Made by a program: the position numbers and the translations under genes. Below the pieces are notes generated by a model, which ran no database searches, had not been told where the DNA came from, and saw only the letters and a program-made list of their open reading frames with translations. A stretch of DNA of 64,000 bases, from positions 2,976,001 to 3,040,000 of the forward strand of contig NZ_WING01000001.1 in NCBI RefSeq assembly GCF_009793335.1, in the 5' to 3' direction. The first letter of the stretch is position 1; the number at the start of each line of letters is the position of its first letter. This document shows positions 17,156 to 27,080 of the stretch, piece after piece. The stretch is from Actinomadura sp. J1-007 (GTDB lineage: Bacteria > Actinomycetota > Actinomycetes > Streptosporangiales > Streptosporangiaceae).

Positions 17156-17741
17156 GTGGGGCTCGGTGTGCGGCTGCTCGCCGTGGTCGGGTGGCCCTTG
17201 CTGTTCGCGGGGGCGGTCGTCGGGCTGGCCTGGACGGTTTACGAGGGCCGGGGGTCTGTGGAAATGGCTGCTCGTGCTGGTGTTCGTCGGGGTCGGTATC
17301 GCGGTCGGGAGCCGGTGGTGGCTGCTGATGGTGGACGCCGGGACCGAGACCGTCGGCCCGGCCGTTTCGGCGGTGGCGGCCTTGGCCCTGGTCATCTGCG
17401 CCATGGCCGGAATCGACCGGTGGCTGCTGCACGAGCGCGGGCGGGAGACCACGTGCTCGATACGGTCCGTCAACGTCAGGCACGGCGAGGCCGCTGATTA
17501 CTACACGTACCGTCTGGCCTGCGACGGCGGGCGCCCGTCCTCGCTGGTGCGGAACCGGGAGATCGCGCACGCGGTGGGACGGCGCGTTCGCGTGCGGTAC
17601 GACCCCGAGGGGTCGGCCATCACGACTCTCGCCACGAGCAGGTGGGCCTCGGACGACGGGCGCGGCCTTCTTCTCGGCGCTGGAGCCGCGCTCGCGTTGC
17701 TCGTGGTCACGGGCCTCGGGGCGGTCCTGACGCCTCGTTGA
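17156..17741 (+). pseudogene. DUF3592-like membrane protein, frameshifted
   Basis: A small membrane protein interrupted by one frameshift. The first frame from GTG 17156 (AGGAGGA ribosome-binding site) gives one helix, LLAVVGWPLLFAGAVVGLAW. After about 17253 the second frame continues with WLLVLVFVGVGIAVGSRWWL, then SAVAALALVICAMAGIDRW. It ends with a soluble part (CSIRSVNVRHGEAADYYTYR, RRVRVRYDPEGSAITTLA) and a last helix. The R-V-x-V-x-Y-D-P-x-G block is the DUF3592 hallmark. The break lies in a run of five G; removing one restores the frame. Function unknown. Confidence 0.6.
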
Positions 17742-17820
17742 GGAAGGTACGGCCCGCATTACCGCGCATGGGCAGCAGCCTGCATTGTCGGCCGCCGGGC
17801 GGCGCCCTGGGGTCAGGTGG

Positions 17821-18501
17821 TCATGAGGTCTTTCCGGCGAGGGTGCCGGGGTGGTGGCGTGTGGGGCGGACGGTGGTGTGCGGGGGTACGGGGGCCAGCC
17901 GTGCCGCCGGGGGCAGCGGTGCGTGTCGGGGGGACGCCTGGAGTGCCTGGATCGCGAGGGCGGCGAAGCGGCGGGACGCCGCGACGCGGGCGGCCGGGGA
18001 CGCGGCCTGGATGCCGCAGTTGGCCATGATGAGGAGGATCAGGTCGTCCAGGACGAAGTCGGGACGCAGGGCGCCGGCGTCCTTGGCACGGCGGGCGAGT
18101 TCGGCGATCGTCCTCAGGGTCTCCTCGCGGACGGCGGCGAAGTCCATCGCGTTGGGAAAGGCCGTCATGAAGGCCGTGGTGAAGCCCCGGTCGTGCGCGT
18201 GCAGCTCGCAGATCCTCTCGATCACGAGGCGGAAGCCGCGCCACGGGTCCGGGTCGGCGAGCCCCTCCTCGGCGATGGTCAGGCACGCGCCCATCTGCTC
18301 CCTGAAGGCTTCGGCGGCCAGCGCCTCCTTGGTCGGGAAGTGGCGGTACAGGGTGGCGGGGCCGACCCCGGCGCGGCGGGCGACCTCGCGCATGGGCGCG
18401 TTCAACCCCTCGGCGGCGAACACCGCGCGGGCCGCGTCGAGGATGAGCTCGCGGTTGTCGCGGGCGTCGGAGCGCAGGGTGTGAGGCAAACGGCCGGTCA
18501 T
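17821..18501 (-). CDS. TetR-family transcription regulator
   Basis: A 226-residue one-component regulator. The N-terminal HTH spans roughly residues 18-60: RELILDAARAVFAAEGLNAP, then REVARRAGVGPATLYRHFPT, the classic TetR recognition helix. The ligand domain includes IERICELHAHDRGFTTAFM and is of the type with a C-terminal LIMANCGIQAA helix. The last 40 residues are Pro/Arg-rich and probably disordered. It is divergent from the oxidoreductase at 18608, the usual TetR/target layout. The 106-bp gap includes ttacctaaacgg-type AT-rich sequence that may be the operator. ATG 18501 is preferred over GTG 18510. Confidence 0.9.
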   Translation of the reverse strand: MTGRLPHTLRSDARDNRELILDAARAVFAAEGLNAPMREVARRAGVGPATLYRHFPTKEALAAEAFREQMGACLTIAEEGLADPDPWRGFRLVIERICELHAHDRGFTTAFMTAFPNAMDFAAVREETLRTIAELARRAKDAGALRPDFVLDDLILLIMANCGIQAASPAARVAASRRFAALAIQALQASPRHAPLPPAARLAPVPPHTTVRPTRHHPGTLAGKTS

Positions 18502-18607
18502 CGCTCTCACTTTACCTAAACGGACGGGGGCGTCCGGCTAGCGTCCGATGGGTCGTTCCGCCTCGGCGGAGCCGTTCGGACCGTTCCCCCAGGGCAAGGA
18601 GAAGGCA

Positions 18608-19587
18608 GTGAAGGCAGTCGCCATCGAGACGTTCGGAGACCCCGAAGGGCTGGCGGTCATCGACCTGTCCGTCCCGGCTCCCGACGCCGGGCAGGTGCTG
18701 GTCGGCGTCGAGGCCGTCGGTGTCGGCGGCGTCGATGTCCTGATCCGGAGGGGCGCTTTCGCCGCGTACGGCTTCAAGGAGGGCCACATCCCCGGCAACG
18801 AGGTGGCGGGCACCGTGACCGCGGTCGGCGCAGGCGTCGATCCCTCATGGGTCGGACGGCGCGTGTGGGCGTTCACCGGCGCGCACGGCGGCTACGTCGA
18901 ACAGGCGATCGCTCCGGTCGAGAAGATCTCTCCCCTGCCCGCGGGCCTCTCCGCCGTCGATGCGATGGCACTCGGGAACTCCGGCCCGGTGGCCCACTTC
19001 GCCCTCGACCGGGCCCGTTTCGCGCCCGGCGAGTCGGTGCTGGTACGCGGCGCGGCGGGCAGCATCGGCATCATGGCTGTGCAGCTCGCGGCCCGTGTCG
19101 GGGCGGGCGCGGTGGCGGTCACGACGTCGTCGGCCGAACGCGGGGAACGGCTGCGCGAGCTCGGCGCGACCCACGTGCTGGACCGTTCGGGCGAGGGAGG
19201 CGGGGACGACGGGGACGGCGTCGGCGCTCCCGCGGGTTACGACGTGATCATCGACATCGTCGCCGGGGCGGACCTGCCGTCGTTCTTCGACAGGCTCAAC
19301 CCGAACGGCCGCGTCGTGGCCGTCGGCGTGGTCGGGGCCTGCCTCCGGCGGACTTCGGCATGAAGCTGATGGAGGGGTTCCAGAGGTCGTTGTCGTTCGC
19401 CACGCTCAGCCTCGACACCGTGCCCGAAACCGAGGTGCGTGCCGTACGGGACGAGCAGTTCGCCGCCGCGGGTCGCGGGGAGCTCCGGCCGGTGGTGCAG
19501 GAGGTGCTGCCGCTGGAGCAGGCCGCGCTGGCGCACCGGAAGATGGACGACGGCGAGGTGTTCGGGAGGATCGTGCTGACGCCGTAG
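18608..19587 (+). pseudogene. Zinc-type (MDR) NADPH:quinone oxidoreductase, frameshifted
   Basis: A 325-residue medium-chain dehydrogenase without zinc ligands. GroES-like part: VKAVAIETFGDPEGLAVIDL, then GHIPGNEVAGTVTAVGAGVD. Rossmann part: VLVRGAAGSIGIMAVQLAAR, then LRELGATHVLDRSGEG and YDVIIDIVAGADLP. The frame changes near 19340 (VAVGVVGG / LPPADFGMKLMEGFQRSL) and finishes with PLEQAALAHRKMDDGEVFGR before the stop. One missing G in gtcggggcctg explains the break. It starts at GTG 18608 with AAGGAGAA upstream. It is likely regulated by the divergent TetR gene and would reduce quinones or enones with NADPH. Probably intact in the organism if the shift is an assembly error. Confidence 0.85.
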
Positions 19588-19620
19588 CCCTCGCGGGGCG
19601 GTGACGTGCGGGACGTGCGG

Positions 19621-20100
19621 TCAGGCGGGCTTGATCGTGGGGGTCGCGTGGACGGGGAAGTTGACCGAGTTGGCGATGAAGCACATCTCGTGGGCCTTGT
19701 CGTGGAACCCGGTCGCCTTGTCGATGAGGTCGGGGTCGGCGATGGTCACCTCGGGACGCAGGGTCACCTCGGTGAACCGGCCGCTGCCCTCGGGCGTCTC
19801 GACCATCGTGCCGGACGGGCGGTCGGTGTAGGCGGTGACGACCACGCCGGCCTGGGAGCACAGGGCCAGATACCAGAGCATGTGGCACTGGGAGAGGCTG
19901 GCGACGAGGAGCTCCTCGGGGTTCCAGCGTTCGGCGACGCCGCGGAACGCGGGGTCGGCCGTGCCGGGGAGCGGCGGCTTGGCGGGCGTGTCGACGGCGG
20001 TGACGTCGTGGTCGCGCGCGTAGTCGCGGTAGCCGGTGGTCCCCGGGCCGGTGTTGCCGGTCCAGGTCACCTGCACTTCGTAGTGGTGCGTTCTGGGCAT
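19621..20100 (-). CDS. OsmC-family peroxiredoxin-like protein
   Basis: A 159-residue OsmC/Ohr-fold protein. ADPAFRGVAERWNPEELLVA followed by SLSQCHMLWYLALCSQAGVV contains the first catalytic cysteine after the ERWNPEELL motif. The expected second region, KAHEMCFIANSVNFPV, carries the second cysteine. The fold reduces organic hydroperoxides through a Cys-Cys pair. Its ATG is one base after the TGA of the AurF-like gene, so it is the last gene of the large biosynthetic operon. A detoxifying role during N-oxidation or hydrazine chemistry is plausible but is inferred from position only. Confidence 0.9.
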   Translation of the reverse strand: MPRTHHYEVQVTWTGNTGPGTTGYRDYARDHDVTAVDTPAKPPLPGTADPAFRGVAERWNPEELLVASLSQCHMLWYLALCSQAGVVVTAYTDRPSGTMVETPEGSGRFTEVTLRPEVTIADPDLIDKATGFHDKAHEMCFIANSVNFPVHATPTIKPA

Positions 20101-20101
20101 C

Positions 20102-21058
20102 TCACCTCACCGAGACGGTGGACCAGTCGAAAGGCACGTCGTCGACGATATCAAGATCGGCGCAGAAGCCGTGGAGGCCGCTGTAGTTCTGGAGCAGCCG
20201 CTTGGCGGAGCGGTCGTGCTCGGTTTCGCGGACCATCTCGGCGCCGCCCTCGATTCCCAGAAGCTCCACGATCCGGTGCCAGGTGAGGAAGTCGGTGGCG
20301 GAGAAAGCCTCCAGCCCGTCGGCCAGGCATTGGCGGAAATAGCGTTTCCGTTCGTCGTCGAGTTTGGTGTAGACGGCCTTGGCGACCTGGTCGGCGATGG
20401 AGGAGTGGCAGTACTCGTCGCGGTTGTGGAGGTCGGCGGTGACGCTGTTGATGGGCTGGATCTCCTTGTCGTCGGCGATCAGGTCCAGGTAGGAGTTGAT
20501 GGAGATCTCGGCGACGGTGGTGAACGCGAGTTTGCCGAGGTCGCGCTCCCAGTCGGTGGTGCCCGCGGCGACGCGGGCGAGGTGGCGGCGGGCCTTGACG
20601 CCCATGGGCAAATCGCGTTCCGGCATCGGCCAGCCGCGCTGGCGGCGGGTCACCGTGATCGCGTTCAGGTGGATGAGGATGTGGTACTGCTCGTCCACCA
20701 TCGCCTGCGTGATGGCGGTCTCCATCGACTCGCCCAGGCCGGTGTCGTAGGTGCCGGTGGTCAGCAGCGTGAACGTCGGGTTCACCACGTACCGCTCGGT
20801 GTCGGAGATGTGCTTGTTGAACGCGATCCACGCCCACGCCAGCAGTTTGGCGCGCGTCTCGTCGTCCAGAGCCTGATAAGTGGAATGGTCCCTGAAAGGC
20901 AACAGCCCTTCGGGATAGTCGGGACGGTCCGGCTCGAACAGGTCGTCCAGATCCGGCTCGGACCGTTTCACGGTGGCGCGCCGGTGCCAGTTGTCGGCGA
21001 GCCTGCGGATCACAGCGTTCTCGACCGGGTTCTCCGGATCGACCGCCGACAGGTCCAT
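20102..21058 (-). CDS. AurF-like diiron N-oxygenase
   Basis: A 318-residue ferritin-like protein of the AurF (p-aminobenzoate N-oxygenase) family, which oxidises amines stepwise to hydroxylamine, nitroso or nitro. All seven iron ligands fit: the Glu of METAITQAM, E-x-x-H in VDEQYHILIH, the Glu of VAEISINSY, and H-x3-E-x2-H in LHNRDEYCHSS. The family mark TERYVVNPTFTLLTTGTYDT is also present. The N-terminus (MDLSAVDPENPVENAVIRRL) is normal and the ATG has TAGGAGAG five bases upstream. It follows the PKS stop by ten bases. In this operon the substrate is probably a hydrazine, azo or amine nitrogen on the carrier-bound or released intermediate, giving an azoxy, nitroso or nitro group; the exact reaction is inference. 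Confidence 0.9.
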   Translation of the reverse strand: MDLSAVDPENPVENAVIRRLADNWHRRATVKRSEPDLDDLFEPDRPDYPEGLLPFRDHSTYQALDDETRAKLLAWAWIAFNKHISDTERYVVNPTFTLLTTGTYDTGLGESMETAITQAMVDEQYHILIHLNAITVTRRQRGWPMPERDLPMGVKARRHLARVAAGTTDWERDLGKLAFTTVAEISINSYLDLIADDKEIQPINSVTADLHNRDEYCHSSIADQVAKAVYTKLDDERKRYFRQCLADGLEAFSATDFLTWHRIVELLGIEGGAEMVRETEHDRSAKRLLQNYSGLHGFCADLDIVDDVPFDWSTVSVR

Positions 21059-21068
21059 GGTGTCTCTC

Positions 21069-24000
21069 CTATTCCGCGAGTCGTTCGGCGATCTGTTCAG
21101 CGATCTCTTCGGCGGTGGCGCCGAGCAGGGTGGCGGCCGGGATCGCGACGCCCCAGGCGCGGAGGACCCGCTCGCGGACGTCGGTGGCCGTGAGGGAGTC
21201 GCAGCCCACGGCGCGCAACGGGCGGCGGCGCGGGATCTGGTCCGCGGGCAGGCCCAGCGCCTCGCCGAGTTCGGCGACGAGAGCGTCCAGCGCGTTGCCG
21301 GAGGGCTGTGCGGCGACCTCCGCGGCGGGCTGCGCGGCGGGGCGTACGGCGGGAGCGGGGGGTTGCGCGGGGCGGTGGCGTCTCCGGAGGTGTCGACGTC
21401 GATCGCCCAGCCCTCCCCCGCGGGCCGTATGTCGATGTGGATGGACGGCGCCCGCGCGGGGGCCTCGGCCTGGGCGAACCAGGCCGGACGGCGCTGCCAC
21501 GGGTAGGTGGGCAGCTCGTCCACAGGGCCGGGCGCCGGGTGGTACACGGACCAGTCGACGTCCACGCCGTGGGTGTAGAGCTCGGCGAGCGCTTCGGCCA
21601 GGGAGGTCGTTTCGGGCTGGTCGCGGTGGAGGGACGCCGTCACGGCGTGGCGCGCCTCGTCCTCCGCGACGACCTGCCTGATCGCGGGGAGCAGCACGGG
21701 GTGCGGGCTCACTTCGAGGAACAGGGTGGTGCCCGCGGCGGCCTCCGCCGCGACCGCGTCCGCGAAACGGACGGGGCTGCGCAGGTGGTCCGCCCAGTAG
21801 TCGGCGCCCAGCCGTTCGCCGCGGGTGAGGTCGCCCGTGACGGTGGAGCGGAACGGGACGTCAGCCGCCGTGGGCCGCAGGTCCGCGAGGGCGGCGCGCA
21901 ACGGCTCCCGCAGCGGTTCCATGTGGGGGCTGTGGGAGGCGTAGTTGATCCGTACGCGGCCCGCCCGTACGCCCTCGCGCTGGAGGTCGTCCAGCAGCGC
22001 GGCCACGGCTCCGGCGTCCCCCGAGAGCACCGTGGAACGGGGACCGTTCACCGCGGCGGTGGTGAGGCCGTGCCGTCCCGCCGCCTCCGCCTCGGGCAGC
22101 GCCACCGCCGCCATCGCGCCGCGGCCGTCCGCGCGGGCGGTGATCTCGCCGCGCGCGCAGATGAGGCGGGCGGCGGCGTCCAGGCTCAGCGCCCCGGCGG
22201 TCTGGGCGGCGGCGACCTCTCCGAAGCTGTGGCCGAGGACGGCGTCGGGCCGGATTCCCCACGATCGCCAGTGGGCGGCGAGCGCGACCTCGACGGCCCA
22301 CAGGGCGGGCTGGATCACCGGGGTGCGTTCCAGGGCGTCCGGCACGTCCGGCGCGTCCGGTGCGTCCGGCGCGTCGGCGGTGAGGACGTCCAGCAGCGAC
22401 CAGCCGGCGTGCGTCCGGATGGCGGCGTCGCACCGTTCGATCGTCCGGCGGAACGCGGGCGAGGCGTCGAGAAGCCCGCGCCCCATGCCCGCCCACTGGC
22501 TGCCGTGGCCGGGGAAGACGAACACGATCCGCCGCTTGCCGCCGCGTCCGGGCGGGTCGCCGGCCCGGTCCCGCAGGACGGCGGCGAGCCGGTCGCCGGT
22601 GCGGGCGACGCAGGCCAGGCGCCGCCGGTGGTGGGAGCGCCCCGGGCGGCGGCGGCGCAGACGCGTTCCGCGTCGGCCGGGTGCGCGCCGTCCAGGCGGT
22701 CGGCGTAGGCGTGCGCGAGCGCGGTCACGGCGCCGGGCGAACGTCCGGAGAGCGGCAGCAGCAGAGGCCACAGGCCCGGTTCCCGCGGGACGGGCGGCTC
22801 CTGCTCCTCGACCCCGGTCAGTACGAGATGGACGTTCGTTCCGGAGAGGCCGAACGAGGTGACCCCGGCCACGGGCGGCGTTCCCTCCGGCCAGGGGAGG
22901 GGCTCGGTGGGCAGCCGCAGAGGGATGTCCGGCTTCGTCAGGATCGGGTTGGGCTCGTCCAGCAGCGGGTTGCCCGGCACGAGCCGGTGGTGCAGCACGA
23001 GCGCCGTCTTGATGAACCCCGCGATGCCCGCGGCGCCCTCGGGATGGCCGATGTTCGTCTTGACCGACCCGATCAGGCAGGGCCGTTCGCCCGGACGGTC
23101 GTCCCCGAAGACGCGGGCGAGGGCGTTGAGCTCGACGGCGTCACCCGTCGTCGTGCCCGTTCCGTGGGCCTCGACGTAGCCGACGTCGGCCGGGGAGACC
23201 CGCGCGGTGGACAGCGCGTCGCGCAGCAGCGCCTCCTGCGCCTCCTGCGCCGGGGCGACGAGGGAGCCGCTCGCGGCGCCGTCGTTGTTGCCCGCCCCGC
23301 CGAGCACCACCGCGTACACCCGGTCGCCGTCCGCGCGGGCCGCGCTCAACGGCTTGAGCAGCACGACTCCGACGCCCTCCGACCGGACGAACCCGTCCGC
23401 CGAGGCGTCCCCGAACCTGCAACGTCCGACCGAGGACATCAGCCCGACCTGCTCGTACACCCCGGCGAGCTCCGGCAGCAGCACCAGGTTCACGCCTCCG
23501 GCGAGGGCCGCGTCGGAGTCGCCGTACCAGAGGCTCTGGCACGCCAGATGCACGGCGGCGAGCGACGACGAGCAGGCGGAGTCGAGGGTGAGGCTCGGCC
23601 CGCGCAGGTCCAGCGCGAAGTTGACGCGGCCCGAGGTGAACGACGCGAGCCCGCCGCCGGTGAGGGCGTGCAGGTCGAGGTCGCCGTGCCTGCTCTGGAG
23701 CTCCCAGTAGTCCCGGCCCATCTGGCCCATGAACACGCCGGTCCGGCTGCCCGCCAGGGAGGTGGGCGGCACGCGCGCGTCCTCAAGGGCCTCCCAGGCG
23801 ACCTCCAGCAGCAGGCGCTGCTGCGGGTCGAGGTGCTCGGCCTCGCGGGGCGAGATCCCGAAGAACGCCGCGTCGAACCCCGACACGTCCCGAGAAACCC
23901 GCCGTGCCGAGTGCGGGGCTCGGGCCCCGCTGCCGGGAGGTGGCCGTAGACCTCGGGATGCCGGGTGCGGGCGTCCGGAACCTCGGTCACCCCGTCCACA

Positions 24001-24077
24001 CCGTCCACGAGCCGCCGCCAGAACTCCTCCGGCCCGTCCGCCCCGGGAAACCGGCAGCCGATCCCTACCACGGCCAC
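21069..24077 (-). pseudogene. Type I polyketide synthase, single module KS-AT-ACP, split by three frameshifts
   Basis: About 1000 residues when rejoined. KS begins almost at the start (AVVGIGCRFPGADGPEEFWR). It has the active cysteine in TLDSACSSSLAAVH and both histidines in VEAHGTGTTTGD and NIGHPEGAAGI. AT has FVFPGHGSQWAGMGRGL, GHSFGEVAAAQTAGALS (serine) and the specificity word YASHS, which predicts methylmalonyl- rather than malonyl-CoA. ACP has LRAVGCDSLTATDVRER, with Ser for phosphopantetheine. There is no KR, DH, ER or TE. Breaks lie near 23895 (GGFL/RDVSGF), 22640 (after KS) and 21380 (AT-ACP linker), each one base in a G/C run, so the enzyme is probably intact in vivo. Start GTG 24077 overlaps the thioesterase end. 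It would add one C3 unit to a starter, likely the hydrazinoacetyl unit on the upstream carrier protein. Confidence 0.9.
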
Positions 24078-24888
24078 CGGCTCCCGTCCCTCCCCGAGCG
24101 CCCCGAGGCGGGTCGGACGCTCGTGGGGAGCGTGGCGGGTGGTGTGGTCGAGGGGGCTGGCAGGTGGTGGCGGAGGGTGGCTTTGATCAGGCGGGTCAGG
24201 TCCGGGCGGTGGGTGGAGACGAAGAAGTGGTCTCCGGGGAGTTCGCGGACCGTGGCCGGGCCGGTGGTCAGGTCGGCCCAGGCGGGCATGTCGGCCGGGG
24301 GCCGAGGGGGTCGTCGGCGCCGCAGAACGCCACGAGGGGGCAGTCGAGCAGCGGGCCCGCGCGGTGCCGGTAGGTGCCGACGACGGTGGTGTCGGCGCGC
24401 ATCGCCGGGAGCGCGCCGCGGAGCAGGTCGTCCTCCTGGCGCAGCCGGTCGGGGATGCCGCCGAGAGAGGCGAGGGCGTCGAGGAACGCGTCGTCGGGCA
24501 GGGTGTGCAGGTCGCTCGGCGGGAGTCGGTGCGGCGGCGCGATGCCCGCGACGAGCAGCGCGACCGGCGCGGGGCCGTCCGCGCGGAGCTGGCGGAGTGC
24601 GATCTCGTACGCCAGCAGGGCCCCCATGCTGTGCCCGAACAGCGCGAACGGGCGGTCGAGGTGGGGGCGCAGCGCGTCGCCGACCGCCGCGGCGAGTTCG
24701 GTCATCGACTGGAGCGAGGGCTCGTCGAGCCGTTCCTCGCGGCCGGGCAGCGCGACCGGCACCACGTCGATCCAGCCGGGCAGGTCGTCCGGCCAGTCGC
24801 GGAACGCCGACGTTCCGCCGCCCGAGTGCGGCAGGCAGAAGAGCCGCACCCGCGCCGACCGCCGGGGACGGTGCGTCAGCCAGGTCAT
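24065..24888 (-). pseudogene. Type II thioesterase (alpha/beta hydrolase), one frameshift
   Basis: A stand-alone thioesterase of about 274 residues that edits misprimed carrier domains or releases product. RLFCLPHSGGGTSAFRDW, then VVPVALPGREERLDEP (type II TE mark), FALFGHSMGALLAYEIAL (nucleophile Ser) and FCGADDPLGP (Asp). In the next frame come MPAWADLTTGPATVRELPGD, then HFFVSTHRPDL with the catalytic His. The break is near 24300 (GADDPLGP/ADMPAW), a one-base change in a GC run. The ATG overlaps the upstream stop as ATGA and the end overlaps the PKS start, so the gene is tightly coupled. Catalytic triad complete across the two frames. Confidence 0.88.
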
Positions 24889-26032
24889 GGCGCGCTCACC
24901 TCCGTGCGGTGGTGGAGCCCGTACCGGCCGAGGAGGTCCAGCCACTCCCGGGACTCTCGCGCGCTCTCGGCGGCGCGGCGCAGGCCCGGAGGCGTCGCGC
25001 CGTCCAGCAGGCGGGTGATCGCGCAGGCCAGCGGCAGGGACACGCAGCGCGCCATCGCGCTCTCGTGCCGGTCGCCGACGACGTCGAGGACGCAGCGGCC
25101 GTGCCAGCGCCCCGTGGGGCCGCGCGCGTCGAGCGACACGGCGAGGACGACGCGGTCGAGGTCGGCGTCCGTCGCGGGATAGCGGGCGGCGAGGTCCTTC
25201 GCCAGCGCGTCGATCCGCGTGCCGTCGCCTTCCCGCAGGACGGCGAAGACCTGCGACCAGGCGTCGAGCCATCCGTCCAGGCGGAGCGTCCCGCGGATGA
25301 ACGTGTCGATCCGCCAGGCGGACGGGAAGCCGTACTGGGCGACGAACGGGACGCTGTCGCGGTTCGGCAGGGCCTCGAACGTCTCGCCGTCCAGCTCGTA
25401 CGGGACGGTGGCCTCCCAGGGGCGTTCGGCCGTCCGCTCCTCGCCCTCCTCGATGTGGCGGGCCGGGGTGAGCAGGGCGGTGAGGACGCCGCGCGGCGCC
25501 CAGCTGAAGCGGTAGCGGAAGTCGTTCGGCTCGGCCGGGACGCCGCCGCAGTACGAGGTGAACGCGACCGAGGCGGGGCCGTCGCCGAGCGCTTCCCGCG
25601 CGTCCCCCACGAGGACGTGGGCGAGGAGGTGGTCGATGCCGGGATCGAGCCCGGCCTCGGTCTGCACGACGAGGCCGGAGCGTTCGGCGGCCGGGCCCCG
25701 GGCCGCCATCGCCTCGGAGACGTAGCTGGAGCACACGAAGTGCGCGCGGCGTTCGAGGCAGGCGTCCAGCAGTTCGGTGTGCAGGTCGGCCGGGACCATC
25801 GAGACCACGACGTCGCCGGGGGAGATCTCCGCGGCGAGCGCGTCGCGGTCGTACCCGCGCACGGCGGCCCCGGCAGGCCGAGCCGTTCCAGCAGCGCCTC
25901 GGCGCGTTCCGGGCGGCGGTTCCAGAGCAGGAGCCGGTCGGCGCGTTCGTGGACGGGCACGAGGCCGCCGCCGGACGACAGGCCCGCCCCGACCCAGTGC
26001 ACGGTCCCGCTGGGGGTGACCAGTTCAGACAT
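24885..26032 (-). pseudogene. Saccharopine reductase (LYS9-type dehydrogenase), one frameshift
   Basis: About 382 residues. The N-terminus VHWVGAGLSSGGGLVPVHER gives the Rossmann loop, LLLWNRRPERAEALLERLG the second strand. After the frame break near 25868 (LPG/AAVRGYDRDAL) come VVVSMVPADLHTELLDACLE, FVCSSYVSEAMAA and the diagnostic QTEAGLDPGIDHLLAHVL. That last motif is specific to saccharopine reductases/LYS9, which interconvert saccharopine with glutamate plus 2-aminoadipate 6-semialdehyde. The break is a missing G in ccggggccg. The ATG overlaps the stop of the LYS1-like gene by eight bases. With that neighbour it could regenerate lysine from the semialdehyde released when hydrazinoacetate is made, or act directly on the saccharopine-like hydrazine. 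Confidence 0.87.
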
Positions 26033-27080
26033 CGTCCTTCTCCTGTACGGAGCGATCGGCTCGTTCGTAGGCGGCCAGGCAGCGGCGCCACGGCGGCGCC
26101 ATCTCGCCCACCGTCGCGAGGTGCGGGGCGAGCTGGGCGGAGAACGCGACGCTGGACTCCTCCGGGACCAGCGACGGCAGGTTGTCGATGGCGATGAGGT
26201 CGATCGGCGAGGCCGCGTCGCGCAGCGGGCCGACCGGCTGCTCCCACGTGGTCGGCCGGTCGTAGACGGGCAGCATGTCGGCGGGCGAACCGGAGTCGCA
26301 CGTGACGTCCGCGACGATCCGCAGGCGGCCCGTCCGCCGCGCCAGCTCGGCCCGCGTCAGCAGCGGCTCGGCCGGTCCGCTCGCGAAGACGGCGTTGACG
26401 AGGATGTCGTGGTCGAGGACGGCGTCCCTGTCGAGCGGGTCCGTCTCCTCCACGTCCCAGGCCGTCGTGGGAACGCCCGCCAGCGCGAGGGCCTCGCGGG
26501 CGCCCCGGCCGCACCGGCCGAGGGCCCCGACGACCAGCGCCCTCACGTCGTCGTCCACGCGCTCGCGCAGGGCGTCCTCGATGGCCCGTACCGTCGTCGG
26601 GACCAGGGGCGCGGTGAGCCGTCCGCGATGGTGCAGGACGGCCAGCGCGGCGCCGACGTATCCGGCCCAGTGGCCGAACGCCACGAGGCGGCGCCCGTCG
26701 TCGCCGGTGAGGTGCTCCAGGTCCAGCAGCGCCCCGCCGCCCGCGCGGAAGCGGCGCAGGAGGTGCGCCGCGTGCGGCTGCCCCTTGTAGGCGTGGCCGA
26801 AGTAGATGTGCCGGTGCCTGAGCGTCCGCGGCAGGTCGGGGAGCTCCTTCAGCCCGAGGACCACCGTGTCCGGCGAGGCGTCCGGCCACGTGCACGCGCC
26901 CGCGACGGCGCAGCCCGCCGCGGCGTAGTCGCCGATCGGGAAGGCGCGCTGCGGCGACTCCTCCACGGTGATCGAGGCCCCGCCGCGGACGAGCCGGGCC
27001 GCGTCCAGCGGGACGAGCGGCGCGCGCCGTTCGGTGGGACGGATCTCGTGGCGCATCCACAGCGGCGGGTTCGCGGTCAT
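26025..27080 (-). CDS. Saccharopine dehydrogenase, lysine-forming (LYS1-type)
   Basis: A 351-residue enzyme of the alanine-dehydrogenase/LYS1 fold. The N-terminus PLWMRHEIRPTERRAPLVPL has the family's R-x-E-x-x-x-x-E-x-R block. GASITVEESPQRAFPIGDYA matches the V-x-E-x-S-x-x-R-x-F block. HIYFGHAYKGQ carries the catalytic-site histidine/lysine region, and VRALVVGALGRCGRGAREAL is the NAD-binding loop. ILVNAVFASGPAEPLLTRAE follows. LYS1 converts saccharopine to lysine and 2-oxoglutarate with NAD. Bacteria rarely need this pair, so its place in the hydrazine operon is notable. The ATG is joined to the upstream stop as TGATG. Confidence 0.88.
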   Translation of the reverse strand: MTANPPLWMRHEIRPTERRAPLVPLDAARLVRGGASITVEESPQRAFPIGDYAAAGCAVAGACTWPDASPDTVVLGLKELPDLPRTLRHRHIYFGHAYKGQPHAAHLLRRFRAGGGALLDLEHLTGDDGRRLVAFGHWAGYVGAALAVLHHRGRLTAPLVPTTVRAIEDALRERVDDDVRALVVGALGRCGRGAREALALAGVPTTAWDVEETDPLDRDAVLDHDILVNAVFASGPAEPLLTRAELARRTGRLRIVADVTCDSGSPADMLPVYDRPTTWEQPVGPLRDAASPIDLIAIDNLPSLVPEESSVAFSAQLAPHLATVGEMAPPWRRCLAAYERADRSVQEKDDV

